Shown in pieces: positions 1-7,416 of a DNA stretch of 13,068 nucleotides; the first letter of the stretch is position 1; every line of letters starts with the position of its first letter. The notes under the pieces were generated by a model. It was not told the DNA's origin and did not search any database. It saw nothing but the letters and a program-made list of their open reading frames with translations. This DNA comes from Candidatus Bathyarchaeota archaeon (lineage in GTDB: Archaea > Thermoproteota > Bathyarchaeia > 40CM-2-53-6 > FEN-987): the NCBI GenBank assembly GCA_022865625.1, contig JALHTB010000050.1, positions 1-13,068 of the forward strand, given 5' to 3'. The translations under genes and the position numbers were made by a program.

Positions 1-1
1 C

Positions 2-877
2 GTTCAAGGCGCGAACCCGACGTATTTCGCAGTAACTGTCATTGGTCAGACCTTGACCGCGGGTTTCAACAACAACGTTACCATCGCTGTCGTGTACTCT
101 AAGAGCGCCTATTCTTCGGGTCCCTTTTACGATGTTGACCTAGCTGTGTCGATACCCTCTCCGTTGCAGATGTTCGGAGACGACCACTGGCACTATGACT
201 TGATTTCGCCAGGACAATCCGTTACTGCAAGCTTCGAAATCTACGCGCCAACTGTTGCGATCGGTAGTTCCTATCAGGGTTCGGTCACGCTGACCTACAG
301 GAAGCTTGGTGACATATCATACACTCAGGAAACGCACACTGTCAGTTTCTCAGTTCAAGGGTGGGTCAACCTTGTGCTGTACGGGATACAAGTGACCCCG
401 TCAGCTACATCACCTGGCGGTAATGCAACCGTCTCCGGGAACCTCCTCAACAGAGGAAACATCGCGGCCTACAACGCAAACGTGACGGTAGAATCAGAAG
501 CATTAGCTCCGGGCACTTCAGCAAGCGTGTTCTTGGGCGAAGTCGACCAGAATATACCTAGACCTTTCAGCCTTTTGGTCAGCTTCAGGAAGAACCTTTC
601 TGACGGAACCTATCCAATTGTCGTTAAGATATCGGCCGTCGACACCAATAGGCCTGCTTCTCCCTACAGTGCTCAACAAGTATCTCAGATTCAAATCAAG
701 AAACCTACCGTGCAGCCGCCGAGTGAGCCTCGCCAAGCAAGCGGCGTCATTGGAACGATCTTCGAGATCCTGCGTTATCTCTATGGGCTGTTCTTTGGTC
801 CGCAGACCCTACCAGTGCCACTTGAATGGTCTTTGGTATTCTCAGAAAACATGCGTACGTCTGGATTGGGATCATAG
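2..877 (+). CDS. Secreted beta-rich (CARDB/S-layer-like) protein, 5' truncated by window edge
   Basis: The frame is open from base 2, so the gene begins outside the window and only the last 291 residues are seen. A TTG at position 53 is internal and not a credible start. The visible part is rich in V, T, S, G and N with alternating beta-strand patterning, and has repeated segments of the NVTV / SPGGNATVSG type seen in extracellular CARDB or COG1361-like domains of archaeal surface proteins. A Pro-rich hinge (PPSEP) precedes a hydrophobic stretch (GVIGTIFEILRYLYGLFFG) that could be a C-terminal membrane anchor. It lies 18 bp upstream of an ABC ATPase and a MacB-type permease. Such three-gene sets are common in archaea, so I infer an exported partner of that transporter. 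The extreme C-terminus may be shifted in frame (see findings). Specific function unknown. Confidence 0.7.
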   Translation, partial: VQGANPTYFAVTVIGQTLTAGFNNNVTIAVVYSKSAYSSGPFYDVDLAVSIPSPLQMFGDDHWHYDLISPGQSVTASFEIYAPTVAIGSSYQGSVTLTYRKLGDISYTQETHTVSFSVQGWVNLVLYGIQVTPSATSPGGNATVSGNLLNRGNIAAYNANVTVESEALAPGTSASVFLGEVDQNIPRPFSLLVSFRKNLSDGTYPIVVKISAVDTNRPASPYSAQQVSQIQIKKPTVQPPSEPRQASGVIGTIFEILRYLYGLFFGPQTLPVPLEWSLVFSENMRTSGLGS

Positions 878-895
878 GCTGTAGTTGATAGAGAA

Positions 896-1621
896 TTGCC
901 ATCGCGCGCCCGCCCAGCAGTTCAAACGATCGACATCACAAAAGTCTATCGTGTGGGGCATATCAACTATTCAGCTCTCAGGGGCGTGAATCTCAGAATA
1001 GAAAAGCGCGAACTTGTGTCAATCGTTGGACCTTCGGGTAGTGGGAAGTCAACACTTCTTAACCTGATTGGCGCACTTGACCCGCCTACCTCGGGTCGCG
1101 TCATCATCGACGGCGTTGACCTAAGGAAGCTGAACGAGGATAGACTTGCGCTCCTTCGAAACCAGAAGATAGGATTTGTTTACCAGACCTTCAACCTGAT
1201 TCAAAGGCTTACCGCAACCGAGAATGTTGAGATGCCCCTGATTGCAAGAGGGGTTCCAGAGAAGATACGCAGAAGCAGATCACTAAAGATGTTGAGTGCA
1301 GTTGGGCTGGCAGAGAAAGCGAACAAGCGTCCGACTGAGCTTAGCGGTGGAGAGCAGCAACGTGTAGCCATCGCTCGGGCGCTCGTTACTCAGCCTGCTC
1401 TCGTTCTTGGTGACGAACCGACTGGAAACGTGGACTCGAAGACCACTATCGAGATTCTCAACTACATTGTTCAAGTTAACAAGACGCTTGGGACCACGTT
1501 CGTCCTAGTGACCCACAATCCAGACGTTGCTAATATGACCAATCGCATGATTACCATCAAAGATGGGTTGATTGAGAAAGAGCAGTATCTTCAGCGAATG
1601 GATTCCTACACAGGATTGTGA
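896..1621 (+). CDS. ABC transporter ATP-binding protein, LolD/MacB family
   Basis: The 241-residue protein is a complete nucleotide-binding subunit. Walker A is GPSGSGKS at residues 45-52, the Q-loop Gln is residue 97, the LSGGEQQRV signature starts at residue 149, Walker B with the catalytic Glu (LVLGDEP) covers about 169-175, and the H-loop His (VTHN) is residue 207. Length and the 'GEQQRVAIARAL' signature are typical of the LolD/MacB/FtsE group, which powers mechanotransmission by FtsX-type permeases rather than classical import. The start is taken as TTG 896; no in-frame ATG lies between it and the upstream stop at 877, and the N-terminal strand (TIDITKVYRVG) begins about 10 residues in. 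It ends 6 bp before the permease gene, implying translational coupling. The substrate is unknown. Confidence 0.95.
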   Translation: MPSRARPAVQTIDITKVYRVGHINYSALRGVNLRIEKRELVSIVGPSGSGKSTLLNLIGALDPPTSGRVIIDGVDLRKLNEDRLALLRNQKIGFVYQTFNLIQRLTATENVEMPLIARGVPEKIRRSRSLKMLSAVGLAEKANKRPTELSGGEQQRVAIARALVTQPALVLGDEPTGNVDSKTTIEILNYIVQVNKTLGTTFVLVTHNPDVANMTNRMITIKDGLIEKEQYLQRMDSYTGL

Positions 1622-1627
1622 TGCAAA

Positions 1628-2875
1628 ATGCGCACATCTGACATATTCAAACTCGCATTCAAAGCGCTTCGTGATAGAAAACTGCGAAGCCTTCTCACGA
1701 TTCTTGGAATCATGATTGGCTCGGCGATAATCTTGGCTCTCATCGCAAGCTCAAGCGGTCTAAGCGCTGGAGTCCAAGCTCAAGTCGGCAAAATCGGAGC
1801 TAATACCCTCACTGTCAGCTCGGCTCGCCAATTCTTCGGGGGAAGCAGCAGCGGTACGCAAAACTATCAACTCTCTCAGCAAGATGTGAATACGATAAAG
1901 TCATTCCAAGGCGTCTCCGATGTCATCCCGTATTACAGTCAGCGTGCCACAATCTCATACGGGAGTAATTCAATAGGAGGGGAACTCATAGGCGTTGACA
2001 CAAACGCGTTATTCACCATGTACAAGGGGCTGAGCCTCAACAGCGGCAGTTTACCTGACTCATATGATCCAAGCGCGGCCGCTGTAGGCTACTCGATTGC
2101 GTTTCCAACGGGATCAAGTGATCAACTGACCCTCAATCAAATGATTTCCATTACTCTCGGAGGTTCAACGAGTAGCAGCCTCACTTTCTTGGTGAAAGGG
2201 ATTTTCTCAGAGTATGGAAGAATGCTGTTCTCGAATATTGATGAGACAATCTTCATCTCCTTACAGTCCGCTCAGATTCTCCTCAAGACCCAGTACTTCA
2301 GCGGGTTGTACGTGATGACCAATACTGCTGGGGATGTCACAACGGTCCAACAAGAGATAGAGAGCTACTACGGTACGCAGGTTCGAGTGATGAACGCTGG
2401 CTCTATGCTATCAAGCGTTGAATCGATCACCTCGCAGATGACCGTGTTTCTGGGAAGCATAGGCGCCGTGTCATTGTTTGTAGCCGCAGTTGGCATAACC
2501 AACACCATGTTCGTCTCGGTGATGGAGAGAACAAGAGAGATAGGCATCCTGAAAGCTCTAGGATATAGGCCTAAGCAGATTATGGGAATGTTCCTTTCGG
2601 AGGCAATTCTAAGCGGCATCGTCGGGGGAGTCGGAGGCACCGTACTTGGTTATGTCCTGTCTTTTGTCATCGGAGGTGCCATGCCTATGTCTGGTGGATT
2701 TAGTATGTCCGGGCCTGGTCGAACTAGTAGCAGCACAACGTTCACCCCCGTCTTCACCCCTGAACTGATAGCCTTCTCGTTGCTTTTCCCGATCGGAATC
2801 GCGGTATTAGCAGGACTTTACCCAGCGTGGCGGGCGTCAAGGATGAACGCGGTAGTGGCGCTGAAGTACGAGTAG
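1628..2875 (+). CDS. ABC transporter permease, MacB/FtsX family
   Basis: The 415-residue membrane protein has the MacB layout. A cytosolic N-terminal helix is followed by TM1 (about residues 21-41), then a ~230-residue extracytoplasmic MacB-type domain rich in S, G and T. Three C-terminal TM segments lie at about 272-294, 318-345 and 378-402. The hallmark cytoplasmic loop after TM2, 'VMERTREIGILKALG', is conserved, and the protein ends with the usual 'YPAWRASRMNAVVALKYE' tail. ATG 1628 follows the ATPase stop by 6 bp, so the two proteins are surely co-translated and assemble together. Partners of this type drive envelope-associated work such as export of lipids, peptides or drugs. The secreted protein upstream may be the extracellular component. 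Confidence 0.95.
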   Translation: MRTSDIFKLAFKALRDRKLRSLLTILGIMIGSAIILALIASSSGLSAGVQAQVGKIGANTLTVSSARQFFGGSSSGTQNYQLSQQDVNTIKSFQGVSDVIPYYSQRATISYGSNSIGGELIGVDTNALFTMYKGLSLNSGSLPDSYDPSAAAVGYSIAFPTGSSDQLTLNQMISITLGGSTSSSLTFLVKGIFSEYGRMLFSNIDETIFISLQSAQILLKTQYFSGLYVMTNTAGDVTTVQQEIESYYGTQVRVMNAGSMLSSVESITSQMTVFLGSIGAVSLFVAAVGITNTMFVSVMERTREIGILKALGYRPKQIMGMFLSEAILSGIVGGVGGTVLGYVLSFVIGGAMPMSGGFSMSGPGRTSSSTTFTPVFTPELIAFSLLFPIGIAVLAGLYPAWRASRMNAVVALKYE

Positions 2876-2884
2876 TGAGATTTC

Positions 2885-2934
2885 TTTTCTGTGTGGGTCG
2901 CTTGTTGCTGGCGTCGTGAATCGAACCGTCGGCA
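2885..2934 (+). repeat. GT-rich dispersed repeat, copy A
   Basis: This stretch starts 10 bp after the permease stop. It reads GTGTGGGTCGCTTG...GGCGTCGTGAATCGAACCGTC and aligns with the copies at 12669-12718 and 12733-12780 through the words GTGTGGGTC, CTTG, GGCGTC, GAAT and GAACCGTC. It is a single unit. Bases 2935-3030 hold no gene that I can support. Confidence 0.65.
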
Positions 2935-3033
2935 GGATTCATTCTGTTCGGGCTCTGGGGGTCTGCGCCCATATGATTGGGCAGGCGGTCGCATTCTGAT
3001 GCATGGTACATAACTGTTCCGTGTTCGGAACGC

Positions 3034-3040
3034 TAATATA
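3034..3040 (+). promoter_or_regulatory. Possible archaeal TATA box for the Thr-rich protein gene
   Basis: TAATATA lies 42-48 bp upstream of ATG 3082 and 33-39 bp upstream of GTG 3073. With the usual ~25-bp TATA-to-start spacing, transcription would begin near 3062-3065, leaving a short leader. No BRE was verified; this is inference from position and composition only. Confidence 0.35.
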
Positions 3041-3081
3041 CCCAACGCCCATGCCATCTAACTACCAGAAAAGTGGAAGAC

Positions 3082-3909
3082 ATGACCACACAGAAACGAC
3101 GATTTGGAATTGCTCTTGTGCTCTTGACAGCATCAATCCTAGCACTCTACCCAACAATGACACTCGAGAAGCCACAACTAGGAAACGCGTCGATATCCAT
3201 CAAAGCAGACGGGCAAGCATTCCCCAACGCGAAAGGCAAGCCTGGCAACACCTTCTCCAGCACGACCCTGACACTAACCGGTTCAGTCCAAACCAAGGGC
3301 AACGGAGAACTCAAACTAGACGACCTTGCTGGCAGCCTACAGATCGGATTAGCGGCCTACACAATAACCCACGGCGATGGAGAGGTCAACAAGAAAGGCA
3401 AGATCGAGATCAACGCCAAGACAAGCGACGCGGGCAAGAAGCTCGAACTCATCCTCCACGGCAACACTCAAGGCGACACCGTAGTCTTCGACAGCAAGGA
3501 AAGCAAGCTATCTTCACTGTACTTCCTCTCTCTCAAGGGCCAAGTAGCCGTTACGATGCCTACCACAAACACAACCACTACTGAGAGCGACGACGACACC
3601 GTCACAGTAACAGTAACCCAAGACCAAACGGTCACAGAGACCGTCACGCAAATCCAAGACAACACCGTAACCGTCACCGCGACCAGCAACCAGACCGTAA
3701 CGGAAACTGCAACACAAACCATAACCGAGCCAGCGACTACCTCAACAATAACAGTCACCGAAACGAGCAACCAAACCCTAACAGAGACCACAACGCAAAC
3801 CGTAACAGAGACTCTGCCAATCGTGACAGTGACTGAGACAATAACCGTCACATTCTCGAATTCCACCGCAACAGCAACAAGCACAAACTCGACCCAGACA
3901 CTGCCTTAA
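3082..3909 (+). CDS. Secreted protein with Thr/Val-rich repetitive stalk
   Basis: Starting at ATG 3082, the protein (275 aa) opens with a classic signal peptide: n-region MTTQKRRFG, hydrophobic core ALVLLTASILAL, then a small domain at about residues 32-160 with no recognised family. Residues 161-275 are a low-complexity stalk built of TVTVTVT, NQTVTETATQT and TETITVT units, with several N-x-T/S sequons (for example NTT, two NQT, NST). I infer a heavily glycosylated cell-surface stalk. No C-terminal membrane helix or sorting motif is visible, so the protein may be released or bound non-covalently. An in-frame GTG at 3073 would add three residues; I prefer ATG because it gives a standard signal peptide n-region. 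The Thr-rich DNA creates a long spurious open frame on the opposite strand. Confidence 0.8.
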   Translation: MTTQKRRFGIALVLLTASILALYPTMTLEKPQLGNASISIKADGQAFPNAKGKPGNTFSSTTLTLTGSVQTKGNGELKLDDLAGSLQIGLAAYTITHGDGEVNKKGKIEINAKTSDAGKKLELILHGNTQGDTVVFDSKESKLSSLYFLSLKGQVAVTMPTTNTTTTESDDDTVTVTVTQDQTVTETVTQIQDNTVTVTATSNQTVTETATQTITEPATTSTITVTETSNQTLTETTTQTVTETLPIVTVTETITVTFSNSTATATSTNSTQTLP

Positions 3910-3936
3910 CTCTGAGGGCGGCAAGTTCCTTCCACC

Positions 3937-3952
3937 TTTCCCACCTTTTTCT
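3937..3952 (+). terminator. Possible T-rich archaeal terminator
   Basis: A pyrimidine-rich stretch with a T5 run (3946-3950) lies about 35 bp after the Thr-rich protein stop. Archaeal termination commonly uses such U-tracts without a hairpin. Weak evidence. Confidence 0.3.
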
Positions 3953-4043
3953 ATCCTACAAGTCTCCGCCATCGACGTAGCCGTCTCGCGAGGGCGCAGG
4001 TTGCCAAAGATGTTAAGGACATCAAACGCGCCACTCAGTCTAC

Positions 4044-5195
4044 ATGATCGAGTCGTGGGAGATCAAGTTCCGGCCTGAGGCTGAATCCATACGCCGGATG
4101 GCGAAGGAGTTCGCTGAGAAGGAGATCGCCCCTATCGCGGACCGAATCGACCGCGAGAACAAGTATCCGATGGATCTCTTCGAGAAGATGGCGGAGCAAG
4201 GACTCTTCGGCATGTGCACCCCACCAGAATACGGAGGAACCGGCCTAGACCTCCTATCCTCCGCAGTCGCGGCAGAAGAGATCGCCAAAGTCAGCATGTC
4301 CGCCTCCGCACTCATCGGCATCCAAGCCGCCGTCACAGCCGCACCAATCGCACGATTCGGAAGCGACACACAGAAGGAGGCGTACCTGCGCGACATGGCG
4401 ACCGGCAAACGAATCGGCGCCTTCTGCCTCACCGAGCCCGTGGCTGGTTCTGACGCGGCGTCGATAGAGACGAAGGCCGTCAAGGAAGGCGACCACTACG
4501 TCCTGAACGGGACGAAGACTTTCATAACGCAAGGAGAGGTTGCAGATCTTGCTCTCGTCTTCGCAAAGACACCCGGAAAGGACAGTGAAGAGGTTACAGC
4601 GTTCTTGGTTGACAAGAGAAAGTCACCCTTCAGGGTGGGCTCGAAGATTGAAGTTATGGGGTTCAGGGGAACCGGCACCGCCGAGCTAGTCTTCGAGAAC
4701 TGCCGCGTTCCAAAAGAGAACGTGTTAGGCAAGGAAGGCGACGGATTCCTGATCGCCATGATGACACTTAACGAGTCGAGGATAGGCGTCGCCGCCGGCG
4801 GCGTCGGACTCGCCCAAGCCGCATTCGACATCGCAGCCAACTACGCAAAACAGCGGAAGGCGTTCGGCCGACTGATTGGGAAGTTTCAAGCTATTCAGTG
4901 GATGCTTGCGGACATGTTGACTCAGATTCACTCGGCACGGCTGCTCACATACCACGCCGCGTACCTTAGGGATCAGCAACAAGACTTCGTTAAGGAAGCG
5001 TCGATGGCGAAAGTGTTCGCAAGCGAAGTCGCCGTTGAAGCCACACGACGCGCAATCCAGATCTTAGGCGGGTACGGGCCTACGATGGACTATCCGCTCG
5101 AACGCTACTACCGCGACGCTAAAGTGCTCGAAATCGTTGAAGGCACCAGCGAGATCCAAAGACTCATCCTAGCCAAAGAAATCCTCCAATTCTAG
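4044..5195 (+). CDS. Acyl-CoA dehydrogenase (FAD-dependent)
   Basis: The 383-residue length matches short/medium-chain acyl-CoA dehydrogenases, which oxidise an acyl-CoA to the trans-2-enoyl-CoA and pass electrons through FAD to electron-transfer flavoprotein. The family signature CLTEPVAGSDAAS is at residues 128-140. The C-terminal block [19 protein letters not shown] is followed by the [10 protein letters not shown] motif, whose Glu (E366) is the expected catalytic base. The start ATG 4044 gives the normal N-terminal helical domain. The gene stands alone, with no ETF, thiolase or CoA ligase in the window, so the acyl substrate is undetermined. Its stop is only 7 bp from the convergent AbiEii-like gene, and its last ~138 bp are duplicated at 7214-7351. 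Confidence 0.96.
   Translation: MIESWEIKFRPEAESIRRMAKEFAEKEIAPIADRIDRENKYPMDLFEKMAEQGLFGMCTPPEYGGTGLDLLSSAVAAEEIAKVSMSASALIGIQAAVTAAPIARFGSDTQKEAYLRDMATGKRIGAFCLTEPVAGSDAASIETKAVKEGDHYVLNGTKTFITQGEVADLALVFAKTPGKDSEEVTAFLVDKRKSPFRVGSKIEVMGFRGTGTAELVFENCRVPKENVLGKEGDGFLIAMMTLNESRIGVAAGGVGLAQAAFDIAANYAKQRKAFGRLIGKFQAIQWMLADMLTQIHSARLLTYHAAYLRDQQQDFVKEASMAKVFASEVAVEATRRAIQILGGYGPTMDYPLERYYRDAKVLEIVEGTSEIQRLILAKEILQF
5052..5189 (+). repeat. Direct repeat, copy 1 (3' end of acyl-CoA dehydrogenase gene)
   Basis: This segment, inside the dehydrogenase gene, matches 7214-7351 without gaps at an offset of 2162 bp. The longest perfect run is 37 bp (5139-5175 against 7301-7337), and a 25-bp run covers the LERYYRD codons. 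The two copies bracket the AbiE-like module. Confidence 0.9.
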
Positions 5196-5202
5196 GGATT
5201 AC

Positions 5203-5982
5203 TTAAAGCCCAGAATCCCGGGTTATCTTGTCAATCCACCCGCGGATTTCTGATTCATTAGTGGATCTTGTTAGACAGTACTCTCTTGTCGCCGGATGAC
5301 TGGGAATATTGGATATCGTGTCGACAACGAAGGAAATACGATGTTCTCGGATCAGATCGCCTAAGACGAAGCCATTCATTGCTTCTCCCGCCCTTGGGTC
5401 GAGCAAGGCGACGAGGTCCGAGTAGTCTTTGTCCCTTTTTCCTCTTAGACGCTCAAGACCTCCCGTAGACATGCCGGCATTGGTAACAAGATACTCTCTG
5501 TCCCGTGCGGCTTTCGTCTTGTACAAGAACAGCAGTTCTTTGACTGGAACGTAGAAGTACTCGCCACTGATCGGGCGGAGTCGCAGGAGCTCTTTCTTAG
5601 TACAGAGATTGTAAGGAATCTCCTTTGTCGGGTCTTCTTTGAAGAAGTTCCTGAACTCAAAATCGCAGGCATCAATGTATATGGAACCGATTTCGGTCTT
5701 CTCGACGAGGATAGGCTTTCTCCAACATTCTGACGCAGCACCAAAAGGAGATTCTGGCTCAAGCACGTATCCGTTTTGCCTCATGTAGATGTTAAGGTAG
5801 CGAGTAAATGGGTCGTCTGGACCAAGACAATCAATGTCGAAGGAGCCTACATAGGGGTTGTACGAGTAGACTGCCCACCCTCCAAGAAGTACAATTGTCA
5901 GACCATGTTTGGAGTGAAACCATGCACCAAGCTTCCTCAGCTCTGCGAGAGATTCCCTGCGAACTATGTCCGCTTGTGCCAT
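5203..5982 (-). CDS. Nucleotidyltransferase-fold protein, AbiEii-like toxin of a type IV toxin-antitoxin pair
   Basis: The 259-residue protein carries the core of the nucleotidyltransferase fold near its N-terminus: LLGGWAVY (Gly-Gly-Trp at 34-36) followed by a strand with S-x-D-I-D (D49, D51), the expected metal ligands. A later strand, IYIDACDFEF, may supply the third Asp. This G-G-x-A...D-x-D arrangement and the upstream AbiEi-like partner point to the AbiEii/DUF1814-type toxin group, which inhibits growth by transferring nucleotides. I start at ATG 5982 rather than the adjacent TTG 5985, because a GGTGAG ribosome-binding site overlapping the upstream stop codon is well spaced from it. It follows the antitoxin-like gene by 7 bp and runs convergently into the dehydrogenase gene. 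RNA-editing or resistance nucleotidyltransferases are less likely alternatives. Confidence 0.8.
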   Translation of the reverse strand: MAQADIVRRESLAELRKLGAWFHSKHGLTIVLLGGWAVYSYNPYVGSFDIDCLGPDDPFTRYLNIYMRQNGYVLEPESPFGAASECWRKPILVEKTEIGSIYIDACDFEFRNFFKEDPTKEIPYNLCTKKELLRLRPISGEYFYVPVKELLFLYKTKAARDREYLVTNAGMSTGGLERLRGKRDKDYSDLVALLDPRAGEAMNGFVLGDLIREHRISFVVDTISNIPSHPATREYCLTRSTNESEIRGWIDKITRDSGL

Positions 5983-5984
5983 CA

Positions 5985-5998
5985 ACGCCTCACCGGGC
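5985..5998 (-). promoter_or_regulatory. Ribosome-binding site of the AbiEii-like gene
   Basis: On the minus strand GGTGAG overlaps the stop codon (TGA 5992-5990) of the antitoxin-like gene and sits about 7 nt before ATG 5982. It decides the start in favour of ATG over TTG 5985 and implies translational coupling of the pair. Confidence 0.5.
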
Positions 5999-7057
5999 TT
6001 CCTTGGCGGATACGGACGTAGTTGCTTCGTACAGTTTCACAGCCCAATCTCGACCGATGTGGCCGTAGGAGACAAGGTCCATGATAAGTTGAGCCGGAGA
6101 GCACACAACCATACGATCGATGGTTTCCGCCTCTTCGATTATGTCCCATGTGTCTATCTCATAGATCTCCAAGACTTTCCCCTCGCCGGCTTCGGGGCCG
6201 TGCCGTTCTAGTTTTTCGAAGAGGGCGCTCTCTCGTTCCACGTATGCCTGGACTGAGTCGTACTTCATCCCATATCCGATGTATCTGCTTGCGCCAGAGA
6301 ATAGCGTCAGGGCATATCTTATGTCATCGGATTTGCAGAGCTGCACGAGTCTCGCTTCGAGTTCTTGGGTCGACTTGACATCGCGTACATGGATTTCTCC
6401 CTTCTTCAAGCTCTTGAGTGGCCTATTCCATGAGATTTCGTTCAGGAGCTTCCAGACATCAAACAGAATCAGATCCTTTCCTCTGTATGACACCAGTTCA
6501 CGTTGCGTGAGGGCAGAGACAACCTTGTTTACCATTCCTGCAGATACTCGCGTATCGTTCGCAATTTGGGTTTGAGTTGTAGATTTATGGTGAATCAGGT
6601 ATCTTACTACTCTCAGTGCCTTTGGAGATACGAGAGAAGTCCTAACAAGCCTTGAGACTTGGGGGGCTGGCCCCACCTCCGCTTTGAAAAGAGGCTCCAG
6701 CAGTCCGGGACCAGCGCTTTGCCGCACAATCTCGAAACTGGCAGATCTGTCCAGAATTTGGTAGCTGATCAATCCAACTTCAGAGGGTATTCGAGCAAGT
6801 GCTTCACGCGAAGGAAGCATTTGCGTTGGGATGACTAGGTAGGCTCCGTCGAATTCTTTCGCCCAGAGAATCATTCTCCCCAGGCCGTCGTAGAAGTTGC
6901 TCGTTTTTACCTCAAAGGCGACTCTCTTCTCAGGGAGCGTTAGGACCATGTCGACAGTGCCGCCTGAGGCCGTCCTAATCGATCTGTCCAGACCTGCATG
7001 TGGATACTGTTCGCTGAGGGCCTTCTCAAGTGCCTCCTCAACTTGAACATGCGTCAT
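5990..7057 (-). CDS. AbiEi-like antitoxin/regulator with an N-terminal PD-(D/E)XK-type domain
   Basis: The 355-residue protein has three visible parts. Residues ~1-115 look like a PD-(D/E)XK nuclease fold: a helix with E7/E8, then TVDMVL (D36) and VAFEVKT (E49-x-K51), a D-x12-E-x-K pattern. Residues ~144-200 form a winged helix-turn-helix ([11 protein letters not shown]...[23 protein letters not shown]). Residues ~205-345 resemble the AbiEi C-terminal domain, including [16 protein letters not shown] near the end. AbiEi antitoxins repress their own operon through the winged helix and neutralise the AbiEii toxin. Most AbiEi proteins lack the nuclease-like region, so the fusion is unusual. The gene leads the operon and is preceded by a strong TATA-like box and repeated operator-like words. 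The start is ATG 7057. Whether the N-terminal domain cleaves DNA or only binds it is unknown. Confidence 0.78.
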   Translation of the reverse strand: MTHVQVEEALEKALSEQYPHAGLDRSIRTASGGTVDMVLTLPEKRVAFEVKTSNFYDGLGRMILWAKEFDGAYLVIPTQMLPSREALARIPSEVGLISYQILDRSASFEIVRQSAGPGLLEPLFKAEVGPAPQVSRLVRTSLVSPKALRVVRYLIHHKSTTQTQIANDTRVSAGMVNKVVSALTQRELVSYRGKDLILFDVWKLLNEISWNRPLKSLKKGEIHVRDVKSTQELEARLVQLCKSDDIRYALTLFSGASRYIGYGMKYDSVQAYVERESALFEKLERHGPEAGEGKVLEIYEIDTWDIIEEAETIDRMVVCSPAQLIMDLVSYGHIGRDWAVKLYEATTSVSAKEAR

Positions 7058-7067
7058 GATTCAGACA

Positions 7068-7081
7068 GTGAATATTTTCAC
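7068..7081. promoter_or_regulatory. Palindromic operator-like site at the AbiE promoter
   Basis: GTGAATATTTTCAC has perfect 5-bp arms (GTGAA/TTCAC) around a 4-bp centre. It lies 11 bp upstream of the antitoxin-like start codon, where transcription is expected to begin, so binding here would block initiation. Confidence 0.5.
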
Positions 7082-7084
7082 TGG

Positions 7085-7098
7085 ACCCTTTTAAGGGT
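7085..7098 (-). promoter_or_regulatory. TATA-like core promoter of the AbiE-like operon
   Basis: ACCCTTTTAAGGGT is an inverted repeat with 6-bp arms. Read on the minus strand it contains CTTAAAAG, centred about 34 bp before ATG 7057. That spacing predicts a nearly leaderless transcript starting around 7065-7068. Confidence 0.5.
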
Positions 7099-7165
7099 TT
7101 CACTTATTAGCGAATCTAGCGAATTTATTCACTTTTCTCTTAAGAACCATTCACCAATTAGCGAA
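7099..7165. promoter_or_regulatory. Repeated TTCAC / TTAGCGAA operator-like words
   Basis: A 16-bp composite word, TTCAC-NNA-TTAGCGAA, occurs at 7099-7114 and again at 7150-7165 (14 of 16 identical). Between them are CTAGCGAA (7116-7123) and another TTCAC (7128-7132). All lie upstream of the antitoxin-like gene and suggest cooperative binding by its winged-helix domain. Confidence 0.5.
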
Positions 7166-7213
7166 AAAAGGAACGCAGCTCAATCCTCAATATGGGTAGG
7201 GTGCTCTGGCTCT

Positions 7214-7357
7214 GCAATTCAGGTCCTAGGCAGGTACGGGTACACGAAGGACTACCCGCTCGAACGCTACTACCGCGACGCAAAAGTGCTTGAGATCGTC
7301 GAAGGCACCAGCGAGATCCAAAGACTCATCCTAGCCAGAGAAATCCTCCAACCATAA
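7214..7357 (+). pseudogene. Acyl-CoA dehydrogenase 3' fragment (second copy)
   Basis: The frame encodes [20 protein letters not shown] and the following [15 protein letters not shown] block, ending at TAA 7357. It matches the last ~46 residues of the complete dehydrogenase. In the best conserved part (about 34 codons from the DYP motif) the differences are five synonymous changes, so the copy diverged as a working gene before being stranded. G-to-R, P-to-Y and M-to-K changes in the LGGYGPTM block suggest later decay or a different paralogue. The other ~88% of the gene, including the FAD-binding signature, is absent. Immediately upstream is the AbiE-like promoter, not dehydrogenase sequence. 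It cannot be functional alone. Confidence 0.88.
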
Positions 7358-7416
7358 GAAACGACAAAACACGATTTGACTTGTCGACTCGTTTGTCTGT
7401 ACCTGAAAGCGAATAG

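Noticed and set aside
2885..2934. tRNA-like sequence: minus strand contains GGTTCGATTC resembling a T-loop
   Set aside because: The flanking bases do not form a 5-bp T-stem, and no acceptor or anticodon arm can be drawn. The word belongs to the GT-rich repeat family.
3468..3884. 138-codon minus-strand frame rich in Val
   Set aside because: It is the antisense reflection of the Thr-rich repeat codons of the plus-strand secreted protein and has no start signals of its own.
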